Shown here: positions 9,066-18,356 of the stretch, in pieces
Layout of the letters: the number at the start of each line of letters is the position of its first letter
How positions within the stretch are numbered: position 1 is the first letter of the stretch
Assembly (NCBI GenBank): GCA_033557675.1
Contig: JAWQRM010000478.1
Span: 1 to 22,234, forward strand
DNA from: Coptodactyla brooksi
Taxonomy: Eukaryota > Arthropoda > Insecta > Coleoptera > Scarabaeidae
DNA: 22,234 bases
Reading direction: 5' to 3'
Made by a program: the position numbers and the translations under genes
The notes under the pieces: model-generated
Databases searched by the model: none
Told to the model about the DNA's origin: nothing
What the model saw: the letters and a program-made list of their open reading frames with translations, nothing else

Positions 9066-10257
9066 TATGTTGTTTAAGAAAATGTGTCGTTTAGAGAAAT
9101 ATATGTGTCGTATATTTATTGTTTACACATGCGATTACAGAATAACAATATATTTAATATTTCACTTCGAAATTATCAATTCGAACAGGAAACCTCGATT
9201 TACATTCAGATGGTGAACATAACTGTATGCCCAATTCAGAGCTTATGTTTGTCGTCGAAAAAGTATCAGTAAAGAAAACATTCGCTCAGATAAGAGTATT
9301 TGGCGCTCCAAATAAGTGGGTACACTGAAGATCCCTCCGTTCCTATTACGCAAGAAAAGGCTTTCGCTGTCCGCTTACATGTGTACCTATTTAATAGCTC
9401 ACGTGATAAGAAAGTTTGCGGAACACTTGAAAGTCAAACGAAAGAAGTTATCTCCTCACCTGGTTTATCACTTGTGTTTGACTTTTCGTCTGTTTACGTT
9501 CTAAGAACGCTTGAGTCAAAATTGAAAAGTTGCAACACACTTGTCGCTACGGGACATATACATACTTCTTAACAAAACAAATAATTGAAAAAGATATCAT
9601 CTTCACTAAATGATTACAGATTGTTAATAATATCATTCTTGGAAAATAACATGGTGGATTCCGATGACCATATGTCATGACAATAAAGATTTAGACACGA
9701 TCAAAGCAATAAATCCTTAACTACGCTAAACTTTATTTTAAAATCAACTGTTGTTGTGTATGTTACGGTAAATGTGAATAATCCGAAGATTTTGCATAAT
9801 CACTATTAAATGTAGAAAATGTGATAAATAATTCAATATTTATCAAATTAACGAGTTTGTTTACATATTGGCCACAACTTAGCGGCGAACATGATAAAAG
9901 TCCATAGCTTTACCAAAATCGATCCTATACGCAACTGCTTAGCTTCTTCATAACGTAAACTATCGCTAAGCAACGCGTGACAACGCACAGATTGTCCCTA
10001 TCCTATCCAAGTCATATGTACAAGGTATTCTTAAAGTAAGGGATATATTTAAACTTATAATATATTTTTACAAGTCAAATTAATGACAAAAAGTAAATGA
10101 CATCTAGTTGTTTAGATAATGGGATTGTAGTGTATCTATGGAAAACAAAAGGATTGTCGCGTCAACTATTAATAAAAGTGTAAAACAAATTTATCGTAAT
10201 TAAGAGAATTCTTCTCAAAATAAAACTCGCGTAAACATAAATTGTAACAATTTTAAC
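9066..10257. other. Intergenic DNA, no gene identified
   Basis: 9300-9570 is less AT-rich and open in one plus frame (90 codons), with short inverted strings such as TGAAAGTCAAACG against TTTGACTTTT. I do not recognise a product, so a decayed repeat is as likely as anything. 9880-10010 includes two near-copies of GCTTAGC/GCTAAGC. The stretch just before 10258 should contain the 5' TIR of the transposase element that follows, but I could not identify it. Confidence 0.4.
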
Positions 10258-11370
10258 ATGGATCTGCAAACAACAATTGGTTTAGCGCAATGTTATTATG
10301 AATGCGGTAAAAATTACACTGCTGGATTACGAATATTTCATACGAAAATGGGTTTGAGAGCCGGGCTGTGCCAAATAAAGGCGTACGGTAATTTGATTAG
10401 CAAATTTGAAAGAACAGGATTTGTACGTGATATTCCTAGATCAGGAAGAGCAAGGATTAGTGATGTCTAAGTTGCAGAAGTTCTTCAGGAAAATCAAAAC
10501 GCAGCCAATACTAACGCACTAGAAATCAGTAGTGTGAATGCGATATCAAAATTATTACAAATGCCATACACTACGGTTTGGAAAATTTTACGGAAAATCC
10601 TAAAAATGTATCCCTATAAACTGCAAATGCTGTTTAAATTAAAGGATACGGATTTTGCTCTCGGGTACGATTTTTCATTACAAATACTGGCACAGATGGA
10701 AATTGAACCCAATTGGTTGTCCCGTATTTTAGATACAGAGGAGGCCAATTTCTCTCTTAACCCCTTCGAGCCGGACGTGCATTATTGGCGGTTGTGCATG
10801 ATGCATACGGGTGCATCACCGGCGCGAAGGGGTTAATGGTGGAGTTAACACTCGAAACTGTCGAATATGGTCAACAGAACATTCTCATGAAATTGTTCAA
10901 CAAAGCCTTCATGGTCCTTCATTGGTCCATACTTTTTCGAGCAAATATAGAATGGGGAGGCCGTACCTATAACTGTTAATGGTGAAAGACACCTGCCAAT
11001 GTTAAGGGATTATGCAATTCGAAACGAAAACATGATTTTTATGCAGGATGGAGCACCTCCGCACATTTACCGACCAGTTAAGGAATTGTTAACTGCGGTT
11101 TTTCAAGATCGTGTTATAAGCAGACATTTTGCAAAACCATGCCCACCGAGATCGCCGGATCTTAATCAGCCGATTACTGACTGTGGTATTATTTAAAAAA
11201 TTTGGTGTTTAGACCACGGCCAACAACCACTGGAGGAATTAAAAGGCAGGATTAGACAGCAAATTCGTGCAATTCAACCATAAATGCTGAATAGTGCTGC
11301 ATACAATTTGGAGGAACGGTTGGTAAGTTTACAACAACAAAAGGAAGGTCATATCCAGCATTTGCGATAA
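10258..11370 (+). pseudogene. Tc1/mariner-superfamily transposase relic, interrupted by a MITE
   Basis: Frame 1 opens at ATG 10258. The N-terminal ~70 residues (YYECGKNYTAGLRIF, then KFERTGFVRDIPRSGR) match the helix-turn-helix DNA-binding region of insect Tc3/mariner-like transposases. TTVWKILRKIL and YPYKLQML lead into the catalytic domain. An in-frame TAA lies at 10468-10470. The first catalytic block (usually W.DEAHF) reads DTEEANFSLN, so the Asp is replaced by Glu. A 72-bp MITE then interrupts the gene (10761-10832). After it come VNTRNCRIW, a frameshift near 10965, VNGERHLPML, and the second catalytic Asp in FMQDGAPPH (about 11039-11065). PPRSPDLN marks the third block, and the frame is then closed at 11194-11196. 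The same frame carries EELKGRIRQQIRAI and LQQQKEGHIQHLR to a TAA at 11368-11370. A complete enzyme would cut and paste its element at TA sites; this copy is dead. Confidence 0.85.
10757..10836. mobile_element. 72-bp piggyBac-type MITE with TTAA target duplication
   Basis: TTAA at 10757-10760 and TTAA at 10833-10836 flank an element of exactly 72 bp (10761-10832). Its ends are CCCCTTCGAGCCGG and CCGGCGCGAAGGGG, inverted repeats matching at 13 of 14 positions. TTAA duplication and a terminal CCC are hallmarks of the piggyBac superfamily. The interior is GC-rich with several GTGCAT or ATGCAT strings and no coding capacity. It sits inside the transposase relic. Removing the element plus one TTAA leaves CTT-AAT-GGT, which continues the transposase reading frame as SLNGGVNTRNCRIW, so the insertion is clean and later than the host element. 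Confidence 0.92.
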
Positions 11371-11510
11371 CCAATGTTTGACATCACTGAAATGAAAGAT
11401 AATTGTAATGTGGACAGAAACAATCCATCGCAAAATGACCCTCAACCTAAAGTTAATTTTGAGACTCAGAAAGAGGATGAAGTAGCGGTCCCTTTAATCT
11501 AGACAGATAT

Positions 11511-11882
11511 TTTAAGCAAGCAAGAAAATATACAATGAGTGCTACAGATGGTTCAGAATCGCATTCAAAGAAAATGATAAACGTTTCTAATCTTAAATTT
11601 CCTTGTGGTAAAGTTGGTGATACAGTCAAACTTCGAGTACAAGACGCCGACAGAGCAAGAAGTGATCCACGAAATTTATTAGCCGTGACATGAGAACTTG
11701 AAAATGAAGAGTTTTATCGATTAAGAATAAAACAAGAGAGACATTCACAGTTGTATACCAGAAATCAGTACACAATTTCATTAGAACAATTTATTTTGCT
11801 TGACAATGTTCCTGATCTAGCAATCTCACTTCGAGAATGTGCAATGGTAAATGCAATTGAAAAAAATCTGGCAAAATTCTAA
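11511..11882 (+). pseudogene. C-terminal fragment of integrase-type transposase (KRBA2/Ginger-like)
   Basis: One frame reads from about 11511 through ATG 11535 to TAA 11880-11882, with a single in-frame TGA at 11691-11693. It contains GKVGDTVKLRVQDADRAR, SDPRNLLAV, QLYTRNQYTISLEQF and VPDLAISLRE. The order G..V...V.D.DR...D.RN..AV, then LY.R.QF and VP...SLR, is what I recall from the tail of rve-integrase proteins annotated in animals as KRAB-A domain-containing 2-like or Ginger-type. That tail follows the integrase core. The Cys-rich extension usual after this block is missing. The open stretch at 11371-11510 in other frames may be a scrambled upstream part. It starts directly after the transposase stop at 11370, so two elements are juxtaposed or nested. 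Confidence 0.5.
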
Positions 11883-12160
11883 GTATCATAAAACTTAAGA
11901 GTCTAAGTAATGTATAAATAAATACACTTAAAATATGTAATAATGTGTAGTAGTAGCAATAAGCGTTATTTAAAAAAATGTTTTTTTTTTCTCTAGACTT
12001 AGGTCTTTCATTTGACAAGATATTCAGTCCCTTATTCAAATTTCGTTCAGGCTACATCCATATGACTTAAAATAACCATTTATTGACCTTTTATGTGTAA
12101 ATTATTAGATATTGTTATTCGTAACCTTCCACGGTTGATGCAAAATTATTACTGCACTTC
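11883..12160. other. AT-rich intergenic DNA, no gene seen
   Basis: No recognised coding or repeat signal. A poly-T tract lies near 11981-11990. Confidence 0.4.
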
Positions 12161-12364
12161 ATGGCTGTTTTGGGAATTGAAAATGGAGAGCACGCGGAGG
12201 CAGCGTGCGACGTGGAAGATGAGCGACGCTTGCGGTACGTCGATATCGCACTGCGTAGCAGGTCCAAACATAGCAGAATTAAGAAGAACAAGATTGAGGA
12301 GCAGCTAAAATCCAATGCAGAAAAAGATGTCGAAATATCGTATTATGTTGCTAGAAGCTGTTAA
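12161..12364 (+). other. Coding-like open frame of unknown origin
   Basis: A 67-codon frame, starting MAVLGIENGEHAEA and containing SKHSRIKKNKIEEQLKSN, ends at TAA 12362-12364. It is rich in charged residues and the underlying DNA is GC-richer than its flanks, unlike the chance frames elsewhere. That is consistent with a relic of coding sequence, perhaps from a transposon. I recognise no domain, and there is no splice or promoter evidence. Overlapping frames on both strands are also open, which weakens the case. Confidence 0.2.
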
Positions 12365-12573
12365 GAAAGGTATATAATAGTTACAGATATGCTAAACTTT
12401 AAACATGTTTTTCTCGAAAACTTTTTTCGTTTCATTTTGCCCTGATTTAAAAGAGTGAGTTTCGGAAGGATTTCAAATTCTTTTCCATATGTTAAAAATG
12501 TTGCTTTCTGTACGTTCATGATCTCGTAATTCAGTTATTTATATCAACTTCTAAGGTTTGGAACCTTTGGCTT
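12365..12573. other. AT-rich intergenic DNA, no gene seen
   Basis: No recognised feature. Confidence 0.4.
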
Positions 12574-12630
12574 TGTAACAAAGTAAAAACGAAGTCACCA
12601 CTACGCTAAAATATGAAAAAAAGGATGCTT

Positions 12631-12665
12631 GACGCACGTTTCGCTAACCAAGTTAGCATCAACAG
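12631..12665 (-). ncRNA. Hammerhead ribozyme-like motif (minus-strand copy, mutated core)
   Basis: The minus strand reads CTGTTGA (12665-12659) in place of CTGATGA, then one extra T. GCTAA and TTAGC follow around a CTTGG loop, then GAAAC, a GTGC loop, and GTC ending at 12631. The A-to-T change hits a conserved core position (A6), so this copy is probably inactive. It is the inverted partner of the plus-strand motif. Confidence 0.6.
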
Positions 12666-12701
12666 GAGCGATGAAAGATTAGTCTTTCATCGACGAGTGT
12701 T

Positions 12702-12752
12702 TCAACGATCCTGATGACGCTAATTTGGTTAGCGAAACGCGCGTCGACCATT
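12702..12752 (+). ncRNA. Hammerhead ribozyme-like motif (plus-strand copy)
   Basis: CTGATGA at 12711-12717 and one extra C come first. Stem II is GCTAA (12719-12723) paired with TTAGC (12729-12733) around loop TTTGG. Then GAAA (12734-12737) follows, with a minimal stem III (A12737-T12744 and C12738-G12743 around GCGC), and GTC at 12743-12745 with predicted cleavage after C12745. All conserved core positions are present. Stem I is weak: C12710-G12746 and T12709-A12747 pair, then pairs and mismatches alternate (12702-12708 against 12748-12752). The arrangement with a very short stem III and open stem I matches the type I hammerheads known from Penelope-like elements. Activity is unproven. Confidence 0.7.
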
Positions 12753-12800
12753 CTTTTTCCATATTTTGGCGTAGTGGTGGCGTTTTTACTTTATAACAAC

Positions 12801-14194
12801 TTCAACAATTAATTTTTTTATTATACTCTTTACGTTGTCAAAACATCCTATGAAAGGAGAATTATTTATTCCAAACCATTTTATTTTTAACAAGACCTGA
12901 GAACATGGGCAGTCTGACTGCCTAGTGCCCGTAATAGAGCCACATTGATATTCTGCATATGCGTAACCTGAATATTTAGGTAAAGTTTGCAGAAACATAA
13001 TTGACAACATAATGATTCCATGTTTGAAGGAGATACTAGTAGAGTTTTCTAAGATAAATGTTAATTTTTATAAAGAGTTGAAGTTCTTTCAAGTATCCCA
13101 TAATTTATCCTGGTTTTACTCACTGTTCTTGATTTTCTAACCAGTTGTACCACTTACGAATAACAAAATCTAACCATTATTTTAATCAGTTTTAACGTTT
13201 ACTTATAGAAGGAAACAATTAACTTATTTAGCATAAGGAGACTATTAATGTCTATAGTTAATTGATTGGAATACTTAAATTTTTACAAGTAGAAGAACCA
13301 AGGAAGAAGCTAATAGAAGTGAATCACTACTGTTCTTGTAAAGTTCTTGTTAAAACAAAATATTCAATGTTGTGCTAATGACGAATCGAAATGTTTACAA
13401 GGGAGTGTTCTAAATGAATTCGTTGTATACGCTGTACAATCTACATTAAATATGAGCTTTTCACTGAATCATTCTTTGCCAACATTTAATAAGCAAATTA
13501 GTACGTTTTTGATAAGCATATTTTACTAAAATGTAACTGTTTTTGCACATCATTTCATTTCACATTTGAAATAAACAAAACAAAATAATATAAACCAGAA
13601 AATATTGAAAAATAACATCAATAAAATTGATAAAATATTATTAGTTTATATGGTATTCGAATTTTATGACTTCTTTAACCAGGCGTAAAAATTTAAATAT
13701 CCTCATAATAATTATAATTAATTCCCGTAAACTAAGCTATATTTTATATTCACGTATTTCGTAACTCACAGCGGATGTATTCATGATTTGCTTTGTTTTT
13801 GAACTGAATCACTAAGGCGTGGCACTTAAAAGAAGGCGGGCTTTTAGTAAATTAACAGAAAATGTCATAATTGCTCTGTCCTAATATGTAAATAAAGCTT
13901 TGCCCCGATTTTCACAGAATGGACTTCATTATTTAAGAATGTGTGTTAGTTTAAGTTAACGATAGCGTTTGCCACATAACATAGTTATCGATTCCACTTC
14001 AAATAGCAGAAAAGTACACTTGTGATGCAAAGTTTTAGGTTTTATGTGTATTGTTTAGTGAAAATAATACATAGTAGAGTACTATTTAACCAGTGTATAA
14101 ATAGTGTTAGAATTATGCCGATAAATTACTATATTTATATGTCAAATTGCGAAACGTACAAACAATACATCACAAACAGCAAGTAATATAATGA
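12801..14194. other. AT-rich intergenic DNA, no gene seen
   Basis: Open frames at 12786-13010 (minus) and 13347-13529 (plus) show no recognised motif. No repeat partner was found in the window. Confidence 0.5.
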
Positions 14195-14237
14195 GGTTGT
14201 TTTCGCGATGATTTGATTAATCAACGCGAAAACAACC
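14195..14237. repeat. Perfect 13-bp stem enclosing a second palindrome
   Basis: GGTTGTTTTCGCG (14195-14207) pairs perfectly with CGCGAAAACAACC (14225-14237). Inside the loop, TTGATTAATCAA (14213-14224) is a complete 12-bp palindrome. It has no mismatches, unlike most inverted repeats here, so it is either recent or maintained. Confidence 0.85.
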
Positions 14238-14374
14238 GGATTAGTTGGATATGCTCAGAAAGAATTATCTGTCGATTTGAACAATTTACCGTGCAGTTTT
14301 CCGAATTGTATGGATACATTAGTTGGTTAGAACCTGTTATTAGTGTCTTAATATTGTAATATTTACAAATTCTG

Positions 14375-14380
<6 letters not shown>

Positions 14381-14415
<35 letters not shown>
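14381..14415. repeat. (TA)n microsatellite
   Basis: An uninterrupted alternating TA tract of 35 bases. It produces the IYIYIY run seen when the minus strand is translated. Confidence 0.95.
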
Positions 14416-14418
<3 letters not shown>

Positions 14419-15411
14419 AACTCTCAAAATAGATACTCTAATTCAAAACTAAGAAAGGCTACTTATATGAATTTTAGAGAAAGTGGGAAACATATATTGT
14501 CCTCTGTAAGCAATGCTTGTGTATCACTTAACTAATTTTTTTGTTTTCATAATTTCATTTTGTCGTACTAATTCTGATGAGTTTTCAAAACTCATGAACA
14601 GAAATACAGTTATAATTCAAAAAGAAGGGACATTTACTTAATCAAATGTTGACATTTAGCTTTTACTCGCTACCTGACATTAACGATCATAAAATTATCG
14701 TACTATCTTAGCACCATCTTTACCTAATTACATCATTCAATTTGCAAAAAATGAAACATATGTTCCTATAAGTTTTAATCATATGCTAATATGCGATTTT
14801 TGTGCAAGGAGTGATAAATAAACGTACGCGATAAATAAACGTGCCGAACCAGAAACAAAAAATCACAACTGAAATAGTTCCTGCAAATTGGCAACTCCAA
14901 AGTATTTAGCATGTTTTATGTTCTGGAAGTATAGTTTGTGGAACGTCGTCAGCCAAACGACATTTTGAAACGAATCGCATATAAAAATATGTAGTCTCAA
15001 AACTTAGTTAATTATATACGTTAGTGATAACTCAAATAATATTCCTGCTACTTTTGCTATCGTCAACGCAATAGCAAAATATGGAAAGTCGTTTAGTTAT
15101 GGTATTTACATAAAATAAACTAATATATAATGCAACGCGCTTCATTTTTCTTTCAAGATTTTGAAAATAAGGAAAATATAGAAACCTAGAAATACTGTAA
15201 AAAATAGAATATTGAAGATGGGTACAAATTTTATTAAATAGCTGTAAACTGATATGAAATATGCAATAAAATTATGCAATTGATTTTCTATTTGCCTTGA
15301 TGAAAGCATGGATGTTACTCGATTGGCCATGTTTATTAGATATATAATTCTTGCATGAAGAAATCAAGAAAGAATTGATCAATCTACGCTCTTTACCAAC
15401 AACTACAAAAG

Positions 15412-15415
<4 letters not shown>
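14416..15415. other. AT-rich intergenic DNA, no gene seen
   Basis: Only a 9-bp inverted repeat stands out: TTTTGCTAT at 15052-15060 and ATAGCAAAA at 15071-15079. No coding signal was recognised. Confidence 0.45.

Positions 15416-15454
<39 letters not shown>
15416..15454. repeat. (AT)n microsatellite
   Basis: An uninterrupted alternating AT tract of about 38 bases, about 1 kb from the similar tract at 14381. The flanks of the two tracts do not match. Confidence 0.95.
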
Positions 15455-15456
<2 letters not shown>

Positions 15457-15829
15457 GCTGGTACAAATGCTCTAACCAAAGTAGAACTAGATTTAACTAG
15501 TTGTACTTCAGTTACTTTAATAAGATAGTATGAATAACAATTGATGGAGCACCGAGTATGATCGGAAACGAAGTGGAGTTTCTTAAGTTATTTACAAAGC
15601 AAGCTGGACAGACATTGCTGAGATTTTATTGCATTATACACCACGCAGCTCTGTGTGCAAAGAGTTCAATAAACGGCAATTTCAATCACTGTTTATAACA
15701 GTTAACTCGACTTGTGGATTACTCATATACCGTAATGTTGCTAAATGTGTAATAGAGTTATTAGTAATTTCTAACCGGTTTACCCAATTTCATGAATTCC
15801 AGCATTTGACGAAGTTCATTTTATACCGA
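15455..15829. other. Possible decayed extension of the mariner relic
   Basis: By position this should hold the C-terminal half of the mariner element that follows on the minus strand. I could not see the expected HDNAPAH or YSPDLAP blocks, so this part is either lost or replaced. The 74-codon plus-strand frame at 15629-15853 is not recognised. Confidence 0.3.
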
Positions 15830-16300
15830 AGGAATGCCATCGTTTGGACTTGACGAAGTTTTTTCGGCCTTGGCTCTTCAGGAACATATTTTGTCACCAG
15901 TTGTGACCCGTTTGAGTACTTTTGTATCCTGGATGACTTCGATTAGCAACATGGGCAATGTACAATCGGCATTGATTCCGTGCTTTTGGTCGCGATTAAC
16001 AATTTAGGAACAAATTTTACTTCTGCACGTCTCATTGTCAAAACGTTCGCATATAATGCTTAGTATAAGCCAAATAACGTACCAATATCATCAGTAAACA
16101 CTCTGATAGATATTCGGCGATTGTTCATAATCATTTTCTTCACTTTTTCAACATTGTCATCAGACGTTGCCGTGCTGCGGCGACCAAGATCTTGGAGAGG
16201 TTGTACCATTTGCAAATGCTTGTTTTATTCATAGAAGACCTGCCAGGAAAGCTACACTCAACAATTCGAATACGGTGCAGCACTTTATTTCGTTCTTAAA
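15830..16300 (-). pseudogene. Mariner transposase relic (N-terminal half)
   Basis: Read on the minus strand, MNKTSICKWY and LGRRSTATSDDNVEKVKKM lead to NNRRISIR (about 16103-16126), which is the signature of the second helix-turn-helix of mariner transposases. MRRAEVKFVPKLL follows (about 15997-16035). The first catalytic block appears as LKRVTTGDK, so the Asp is kept and the following Glu is Lys. EEPRPKKLRQV (15850-15881) matches the conserved block after it. The segments lie in different frames with stops, and about 40 bases appear to be missing between TGDK and EEPRPKK. Similarity disappears beyond 15830, so the remaining catalytic residues are absent. It is a separate element from the transposase at 10258, with different motif wording and the opposite strand. 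Confidence 0.8.
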
Positions 16301-16530
16301 ATAAAATTAAATACAAATTCGCCGAGCACACCAAAACATCTGTAACCTTTTCGACAGCCAACAATACACTAAGCATCCAATATGGTTACCAATACTACAA
16401 CGTGCGTTAGAGACACTTGTACCAAAGCAATAACAACAAATTATGACAATTATACTTAAAAAATGCGGCGTACTTTCTTATAAAACCTCATATATAAACA
16501 CTCTTATTATTTAGCTAAAAGAAATCCAAG
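16301..16530. other. Intergenic DNA, no gene seen
   Basis: It should include the mariner 5' end, but I could not identify its TIR. Nothing else was recognised. Confidence 0.35.
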
Positions 16531-16566
16531 TTAATCCTTCTGAGCTCCTCGGGTCAATATGACCCG
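16531..16566. repeat. Candidate left terminus of a piggyBac element
   Basis: TTAA at 16531-16534 is followed by TCCTTCTGAGCTCCT. Then CGGGTCA-ATA-TGACCCG (16550-16566) forms a subterminal palindrome with 7-bp arms and a 3-base centre. Compared with the reverse complement of the right end at 20462-20477, about 10 of 16 bases agree (CCT, CT, CTCCT). It also resembles the MITE end at 10761. TTAA plus CC-T and a subterminal palindrome are typical of piggyBac ends. Confidence 0.5.
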
Positions 16567-16751
16567 AAACGGATTTCCAGGTTCTATAACTTTGTCATCT
16601 TTCATTATTTGTCTCCACGATTTTGTGACCTGGTTTGCTGGTGCGTAAAATATATCTATTATTACCAAATAGTTTTTACAACAAATTTTTATTAAATTTT
16701 TTAAGATTGTTACGTATACCAGGTGTCAACGAATCTATTAGACAAGCCATA

Positions 16752-18002
16752 ACTTCTAGAGTATTAGTATCAAAATGAAATTTGATATAGGTAGATGGTA
16801 TATGAAGACGAGAGTTTTTGCATATTTTTCATTTTTGGGTTACTTCTGGTTTCACCGGAAATGGGTCCGGTTTCGAATTTTTAAAACGGAAACGGAACAC
16901 CCTGTATATTTTTACATCTTTGGAATTCTGAGACAATTCTGGATCAGACTGTAATATTTTAAAAAGTTTTTACGCCTACTTGACTATTTTAGAACCACTT
17001 TTAATATTGCATCTAGGTGGCCGTGAACGGGCGCAAATTAATCTAGGGACATCAGATCAGAGAAAAATACAATCGCGAAGTTTTAGTAATTAGTATGACA
17101 CACATTAATATGGAAAATTGGCAAAATCACATTTTCGACTCTTTTTTTTTCAAATAGCGGCTGTTTTTGACAAGCGTTTTTACTTTTCTGACAAGCACTT
17201 TTCAAAAGGAGGATTTTTTGGCGAATCTAACGATACCAATTTATTTGCGATTGGATTAAAAATAAGCTCATAAATTAAATATTTCTAAGTAACGAAAGAT
17301 TGACAAAAACTACTTGCATTTGTTGTATGTCATATCATGTATCTTGGGCTAACAGTGAATTTAGAGTATTAAACAGAATTAGCTATAACTTCAACGATGC
17401 ACTAAAGTTATTTTTAAAAGTAGGTACAATGTACGAATTTATTGAAAATTTCACTGCAGTAAATATTCAATCTGCATTCCAGTTTGGTCAAGACACAATT
17501 CTCACACTTGACGAAAATAAATAAATTAATTTCCAGTATTTTCCTTAAAGATATTTAATTTATGAGCTTATTTTTAATCCAACCGCAAATAAATTGGTTA
17601 TTAATCGTTAGATTCGCCAAAAAATCCTCTTCTTGAAAAGTGCTTGTCAAAGAAGAGTCGCCGTTTGGAAAACAGATAGGCGCATTCCTATCTGTCATAC
17701 TAATCAGTAAATCTTAGCGACTGTATTTTTCTGACATTATCTGAGGTCCCTAGATTAGTTTGCGCCCGATCATGACCACCTAGATATTAAAAATGGTTCT
17801 AAAATAGTCAAGTATACGTAAAAACTTTTTACAATCTGATCCAGAATTGTCTCAGAAATCCAAAAACGTGAAAATATACAGGATGATTCATTGAAAAATT
17901 CGAAACCAGCCCCATTTCCGGTGAAACCGGAAGTGACCCGAAAGTGAAAAATATGCAAACCTATACCAACTTTCATTTTGATACATCTAATTATGTAATT
18001 TT
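16752..18002. mobile_element. Foldback element with ~0.5-kb inverted arms
   Basis: The left arm (about 16752-17290) and right arm (about 17545-18002) are reverse complements with indels. Landmarks shared in inverse order include ATCAAAATGAAA, GGTTTCACCGGAAATGG, TCTGGATCAGA, AAAAAGTTTTTACG, CTAGGTGG, GGGCGCAAA.TAATCTAGGG, GATTTTTTGGCGAATCTAAC and TTAAAAATAAGCTCATAAAT. The outer boundaries are approximate. The central 254 bp differ from the arms and hold an open frame. Each arm contains a CCGGTTTCACCGG-like mini-palindrome. No transposase of its own is recognised, so this is a non-autonomous foldback or long-TIR element of unassigned family. It lies inside the putative piggyBac span. Confidence 0.8.
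17279..17524 (+). CDS. Unassigned small open frame between the foldback arms
   Basis: Open from 17279 (after a TAA at 17276) to TAA at 17522-17524. There is no ATG before about 17327, so the frame has no conventional early start and could only be an exon, a relic, or begin at the internal Met. The translation contains TTCICCMSYHVSW, then FNDALKLFLKV and MYEFIENFTAVN. It has a CxCC cluster but no clear zinc-finger partner cysteines. It fills almost the whole central region, which is why I list it. I do not recognise the product, and a chance frame is possible at this length. Confidence 0.25.
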   Translation: MFLSNERLTKTTCICCMSYHVSWANSEFRVLNRISYNFNDALKLFLKVGTMYEFIENFTAVNIQSAFQFGQDTILTLDENK

Positions 18003-18059
18003 TTAACCTTATTTATATGAATACCAGAAGTATATTATAACTATACAGACTATCCCTGA

Positions 18060-18350
18060 ACTTCGTGCACAAACTTGGAGAGGGAGGTAGAGAACATCGT
18101 TAGGAACCCTAATTACATAGGGAAGTATGGGCGGATAGGTGGCGCAATACGTGGATATTTTGAAACAATTGAATTGAGCGTAGCGGTCCCGTCGCATGGC
18201 CCCCCTATTTTGTCTGGGGTGCCACGAAGAGCATTGTGTTACGACACATCCATAAATTCTGAAATGAACCTGGTGGCGTGTATCTCCATCAGTGCTCCTT
18301 TTCAGCTTTTTTAGCGGAACGCCAGGTATCTTCGAAAATAAGTTAGTCAC
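18060..18350. other. GC-richer segment, unassigned
   Basis: Open frames of 79-113 codons exist on both strands over the same DNA, so open-frame length is uninformative. It lies downstream (minus sense) of the hammerhead-like motif at 18388, so it may be the body of the same Penelope-like or retrozyme-like insertion. No conserved protein motif was recognised. Confidence 0.3.
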
Positions 18351-18356
18351 TGGTTA

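Larger units (their letters stand above)
12574..12800. mobile_element. Inverted-repeat element with hammerhead cores on both strands
   Basis: The left arm (12574-12678) and right arm (12682-12800) are reverse complements over about 100 bp with roughly 80-85% identity by eye. They meet at a perfect palindromic centre, GATGAAAGA-TTAG-TCTTTCATC (12670-12691). Each arm contains a hammerhead-like core and an 11-bp box, TRGCGTAGTGG. Penelope-like elements are known to carry hammerheads and often exist as partly inverted copies, so two head-to-head terminal fragments of such an element are the simplest reading. A MITE-like or retrozyme-like unit is the alternative. No coding region. Confidence 0.75.

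Noticed and set aside
14221..14427. Open frame with IYIYIY tail
   Set aside because: The tail is translation of the (TA)n microsatellite.
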